Source: Allomyces macrogynus ATCC 38327 (taxonomy: Eukaryota; Blastocladiomycota; Blastocladiomycetes; Blastocladiales; Blastocladiaceae). From it: 21,389 nucleotides of DNA. Position numbers and translations under genes: made by a program. A model generated the notes under the pieces. It ran no database searches and was not told the DNA's origin. It was given only the letters and a program-made list of their open reading frames with translations. The stretch covers positions 577,479 to 598,867 of the forward strand of contig GG745328.1 of the NCBI GenBank assembly GCA_000151295.1. Reading direction: 5' to 3'. Shown here piece after piece: positions 18,048 to 21,389 of this stretch (the first letter of the stretch is position 1; each line of letters starts with the position of its first letter).

Positions 18048-19007
18048 TCAAACAGGGCGTTGCGGTCGGGCGGGCGGCTCGTCGCCGAAAAACACGTTTT
18101 TCTTTTTACTCTCGCCGCTGCCACTGGCCGCCGAGTCGCCCCGCGGGATCGGCGCCGTGAACGAATCCGTGTACATGTACCGCGGCCCGTCGTCTGTGGA
18201 GGGGGTCGCAACGGTCGACGTGCGCCTCTTGGGCGTCTCGGGCTCGACGTTGCCCGGATCAAAGAAGACGGAGCTTTCGGCGAACCCGTTGCGGTCGCGG
18301 CGGACGGGTTTGGCCGTCATGTCTTCGCCGGCGACCGCGAGGGACCCGAACCGGAGGGGTTCCGGCACTTGCGTCGACCCCGACCGCGCGCGACCATGGT
18401 GCGGGGAGTGCATGGTCACGGCCGAGTCGGGCATCGAGGGGGAGAGCGGCGCGTCGATGCCTGCAAAGTACCCCGCGGGTGTGGTGGCGGGCAGCGGGTC
18501 GAGGTCGACGAACATGCGGCGTCTTGGTGCGGCTGCAGATGGCTGCGATGGAGAGGTCATGGTCGACGGGGTCATTGAAGCGGGGGTGTTGGTCGTTGGC
18601 AGAGCGGGCCGCGTCGCGAGCTGCAGCATGGCCGGCAACGGCGCGGGCGAGGAGGAGGAATCCGCGTGGTCTGGTGCTGTGTCGGGTTGACCGTCAGCAT
18701 CGGTTTGAGCGTCAGCGTCAGCACCCACGCGATCCGCGGCACCGTCGCCGTCGTCTTGCAGGTCGTCGCTCGTCGATCGCTCCGTCACGCTCGACGGCGC
18801 CAGCTGGTGCAGCGGCGGCACGTACTCGTCGCAGTCGGGGGACCTTGGTCTTGATGCAGCGCTGGCAGCGAGCGGGAGCGGGAGGCACGACGTGACGAGT
18901 GGGCGGCACCAGCGCTCGAGGACCGAGGCGAGCGGCGCAGGCGGCAGCGGCGTCGTGTCTGGCGGCGTGCCCGACGCTGGCGGGGGCGGCGGCGGTGGGG
19001 GCGCCAT
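18048..19007 (-). CDS. Disordered Pro/Ser/Asp-rich protein, or 5' exon of the kinase gene
   Basis: An open frame of 319 codons starts MAPPPPPPPPASG. It is low in complexity: Pro and Thr-rich N-terminus, an acidic stretch around residues 100-120 (DDLQDDGDGAAD), Ser/Thr/Pro-rich middle, and more ordered-looking motifs near the end (RRRMFVDLDPLP, FAESSVFFDPGNVEPETPKRR, DGPRYMYTDSFTAPIPRGD). I do not recognise a family. It may be the N-terminal regulatory part of the downstream kinase. A donor GAGA/GTAAAA at 18109 and acceptor CCACCAG at 17994 remove 116 nt and join the frames, in phase 1, to a run of codons leading into the kinase exon 17993-17838. The combined protein would be 922 aa. Either model is possible. 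Confidence 0.55.
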   Translation of the reverse strand: MAPPPPPPPPASGTPPDTTPLPPAPLASVLERWCRPLVTSCLPLPLAASAASRPRSPDCDEYVPPLHQLAPSSVTERSTSDDLQDDGDGAADRVGADADAQTDADGQPDTAPDHADSSSSPAPLPAMLQLATRPALPTTNTPASMTPSTMTSPSQPSAAAPRRRMFVDLDPLPATTPAGYFAGIDAPLSPSMPDSAVTMHSPHHGRARSGSTQVPEPLRFGSLAVAGEDMTAKPVRRDRNGFAESSVFFDPGNVEPETPKRRTSTVATPSTDDGPRYMYTDSFTAPIPRGDSAASGSGESKKKNVFFGDEPPARPQRPV

Positions 19008-19753
19008 GATAGGGAATGGAAATTCGCGCGCAAAACGTGGACGGAGGGCTCGCTGTTCAAGGGCAGCTGGGCCCCGCGGACACTGCCACGCGAGGCACAG
19101 GTCGCGCGTGCACGGGACTGCTCCGATGACCGACCTCGCGCGCTCCGAAAGTCGACGAATCCGAAACGCCGCTGGACCGCAACTTCGCGCGCGGGAGATG
19201 GACGGCGCGGCGGTGCAGGACAAGAGCGCTTCGACAGGCGACGCGCGCGAACGACCCTGCGGTGGTGTTGCTTGCTTGATTTACGCTCGCTGGCAAAGTC
19301 GAGCCTGAAGGGGCAGAGCCGCAGCGCGCTGGATCAAGATGAAGACCGCGCAAACGGGCGCACGGGCACGCCCGCCAATACCACGCGCGGGCACAGAGGG
19401 TGCGGGACTTGGGAGACGGAGGCGACCGTGCGGTCACGGCGACGTCGACGTCGAGCTGCAGGTTGGGGACGGCGGAGGGAACCAGCGGGCCGTGCGGGAA
19501 AGGGACTTGGCGGTGGGGGATAAGAGCGGGAGGCATCTCCCGCCTGATGGGTGGCACGCGGGGGAGTGCACGTGGTTGCTGTCGGCAGGCGTCCGAGTGC
19601 TGTCGGCCCGACCCGGCTCACGCGTCGTGATGCCACTGGCGAGCTGCACCACCACCACCACGAACACGATCATCGCGAAACCACCAATAGCGCGGCCAGC
19701 AGCTGCACGACGACGAGCACAACACCAACACCGACTGCACCGCCTGCAACACC
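19008..19753. promoter_or_regulatory. Divergent intergenic region upstream of PEX7
   Basis: These 746 bp separate the divergent starts of the 18048-19007 ORF and PEX7. A CCAAT element (about 19682-19687) lies some 70 bp before the PEX7 ATG, next to ACC-rich repeats (19646-19662). Open frames crossing here lack recognisable content. Confidence 0.4.
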
Positions 19754-20921
19754 ATGAACCCGCCGCCCGGCCCGCCCGCGGCCAACGCGCCGCCACCGCT
19801 CTACTCGTTCCGCACGCCGCAATACCAGGGCTACGCTGTCGAGTTTTCGCCTTTCTTCGAGAACCGGCTCGCCGTGGCCTCGGCCGCCAATTTCGGCATT
19901 GTCGGCAATGGCCGCCTGTGGATCCTCGACATGCCGCCGCAGCCGGGCGCGCTGGCCCCGCAAACGCAGTACGCTACGCGTCGTACATTCTTGTCGTGAA
20001 TGGAGCGGGGGTTGACGGACAGCAGCTTCGACACGCAGGACGGCCTCTACGACTTGGCATGGAGCGAGCTGAACGAGTTCCAGCTGGTAACCGGTTCGGG
20101 CGACGGCTCCATCAAGCTGTGGGACACGACCTTGACTGAGTTCCCGATTTCCGGGTGGCACGAGCACGCGCGCGAGGTCTTTGCCGTGCACTGGAACCAG
20201 GTCGCCAAGGACTCGTTTGCGTCGGCCTCCTGGGACTCGTCCATCAAGATTGTACGACTCTCGCTGTGGTTCCGTCCCCATCTCTTGTCCCAGGGTCTGA
20301 CACCTGTTTGCGCCATAGTGGTCCCCATCGCACCCGTCCTCGCTCGCCACGCTCACTGGCCACACCGAGTGTGTCTACGCCGCGACCTGGTCCCCGTCGG
20401 CCGCGACCACGCTTGCGTCCGGTTCCGGCGACCGCACGTTGCGCGTCTGGGACACGCGCCACCCAACCGCACCGACAGCCTCGGTCCGCGCGCACGCGCA
20501 TGACGTGCTCTCCGTCGACTGGGACAAGTACCGCCCGTACATCCTCTACACGGCCTCGGCCGACCGAGACGTTTCCGTTTGGGACGCGCGCCGGCTCGAC
20601 GGTCCCGTCGCGCACGCCGGATCGCACCGGTTCCCGGCACGACGCGTCAAGGCGTCGCCGCATGTCCCCGGCCGGGCTGCGTCGGTCGCCTACGACATGA
20701 CGGCAAGTGTCTGGGACGTGGCGATTGATGCGGTCGCGCCGGTCCAGGCGCCGACGGCTGGGGGCGCCGTTGCGGGTGTGTCGCGGCATGTGTGGATGTC
20801 GGGCGTGCACACCGAGTTTGTGCTTGGGTGCGACTGGTCGCTGTTTCACCGCGGCCGGTTGGCGACGTGCGGGTGGGACGGGCTCGTGGCCGTGCACCAG
20901 TTGCCGCCGCCGATTGCGTGA
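19754..20921 (+). CDS. pex7: Peroxisomal targeting signal 2 receptor Pex7 (WD40)
   Basis: Pex7 is the soluble receptor that binds PTS2-bearing enzymes and delivers them to the peroxisome with a co-receptor. Exons 19754-19968, 20026-20251 and 20319-20921 give 347 aa, close to human (323) and yeast (375) Pex7. The introns are 57 nt (or 54, from an alternative AG at 20022) and 67 nt. The N-terminal signature is very clear: FRTPQYQGYAVEFSPFFENRLAVASAANFGIVGNGRL. WD blades follow with SIKLWD, TLRVWD, DVSVWD and TASVWD, including FDTQDGLYDLAWSE and TGHTECVYAATWSP. The C-terminal Pex7 pattern is HTEFVLGCDWSLF...LATCGWDGLV. The Pro-rich first 15 residues are extra. A Pro/Ala-rich insertion of about 12 residues follows LWILDM. 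Confidence 0.95.
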
Positions 20922-21389
20922 GTCGAGTTGGTGTTGGATTTGTGGATCGGATGCGATAGACGGGGACGCGCGCTCGGCGCGGTTTTTTGGGCCAGTTGGA
21001 TGGTGGTCTTGGTCACATTGCTGGCCGGTAAGAGACGGGCCTGGGCAGGGCGGTAGCGGTCACAGCGGCGCGTCTCGAGCGATCTCGCCCGGTGCGCGCG
21101 GTGATCGACTGGTTGATGTGCGCGCGCCGCGACCCTCCTGGAGCGGGCCCCTCAGAGTGCGTCCCTTCGGGCGAGCGAGCCGCCACACGAACCGTGAGCC
21201 GTGCCACCGCGCGCCGGGCGCCAGCGGCTCCATGCCGTCCGTCGCCAAGAGTTGAGCGCGCGAGTATTGGTTGGAATAACTGGGCGCAGGATAAAAAGAG
21301 GGCTGGGAGCAAGTGGTCCCGGTAGTGGCCTAGATGATCCATGGGCAGGGGATCGGTGGAAAAGGAGAGGGGCGGGGGGGGGGGGGCGT
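20922..21389. other. 3' flank of PEX7, no supported gene
   Basis: Only short ORFs of no recognisable family occur here (for example 21013-21342 on the minus strand). It presumably includes the PEX7 3' UTR. Confidence 0.4.
21374..21386. repeat. Poly(G) run, 13 bases
   Basis: A run of 13 G, preceded by GGGGC, at the end of the window. With the poly(C) run at 2796-2814 it is the second long G/C homopolymer here. Confidence 0.95.

Noticed and set aside
19339..20139. 266-codon plus-strand ORF overlapping PEX7
   Set aside because: Different frame from Pex7, with Arg/Ala-rich low-complexity content and no family.
1..21389. CRISPR arrays, operons with ribosome binding sites, prophage
   Set aside because: No regularly spaced repeats. 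Introns and eukaryotic families show this is nuclear fungal DNA, so these categories do not apply.

Overview
The window reads as nuclear DNA of a GC-rich fungus. Genes carry many short spliceosomal introns (most 57 to 97 nt), with donors mostly of the form GTACG, GTGCG or GTTCG and CTGAC-like branch sites. The recognisable proteins are fungal: a condensin HEAT subunit, a Ctr copper transporter, a Bim1/X325-like copper protein, Mim1/Tom13, the exon junction protein Y14 and the PTS2 receptor Pex7. Keeping Y14 and many introns argues against a Saccharomyces-type yeast. The high GC, Cys-rich ectodomains and pogo-like transposon would fit an early-diverging zoosporic fungus (Blastocladiomycota-like), but that placement is only a guess.

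Layout. Positions 1-1679 (+) hold the 3' part of the condensin subunit 1 gene, followed by a 1.5 kb convergent intergenic stretch with a 19-base poly(C) run. Positions 3198-5742 (-) hold two tandem copper genes: a Bim1-like GPI-anchored protein with a predicted mature N-terminal histidine (5134-5742), and a Ctr copper transporter with a 16-cysteine ectodomain (3198-4539). A weak secreted-protein ORF with a 30-bp tandem repeat lies upstream (5943-6317, -). Positions 6938-8726 (+) hold an unrecognised multi-exon, Cys-containing, single-pass membrane protein.

Positions 8727 to about 13700 form a lower-GC accessory block. It has no convincing host gene but contains a tRNA-like relic and a complete yet decayed pogo/Tigger-type DNA transposon (10607-13661). 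The transposon has 22-bp terminal inverted repeats (20/22 identical), TA target duplications and a DDE transposase disrupted by one frameshift and two in-frame stops.

Positions 13899-20921 are dense housekeeping sequence: MIM1 (-) divergent from Y14 (+); a small Trp/Cys-rich membrane protein (-) whose stop is 4 bp from the Y14 stop; an atypical protein kinase (-); a disordered-protein ORF (-) that may be its 5' part; and PEX7 (+) at the right, divergent from that ORF. The last 470 bases show no gene and end in a poly(G) run.

The most interesting feature is the copper pair. In Cryptococcus, Bim1 (an LPMO-like copper-binding protein) works with Ctr1 in copper uptake at the cell surface. Here the two gene types are direct neighbours on one strand, and an identical 11-mer lies upstream of both start codons. 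Exon structures are my own splice predictions, supported by reading-frame continuity, splice-site sequence and protein-family similarity; none has been tested against transcripts or database searches.
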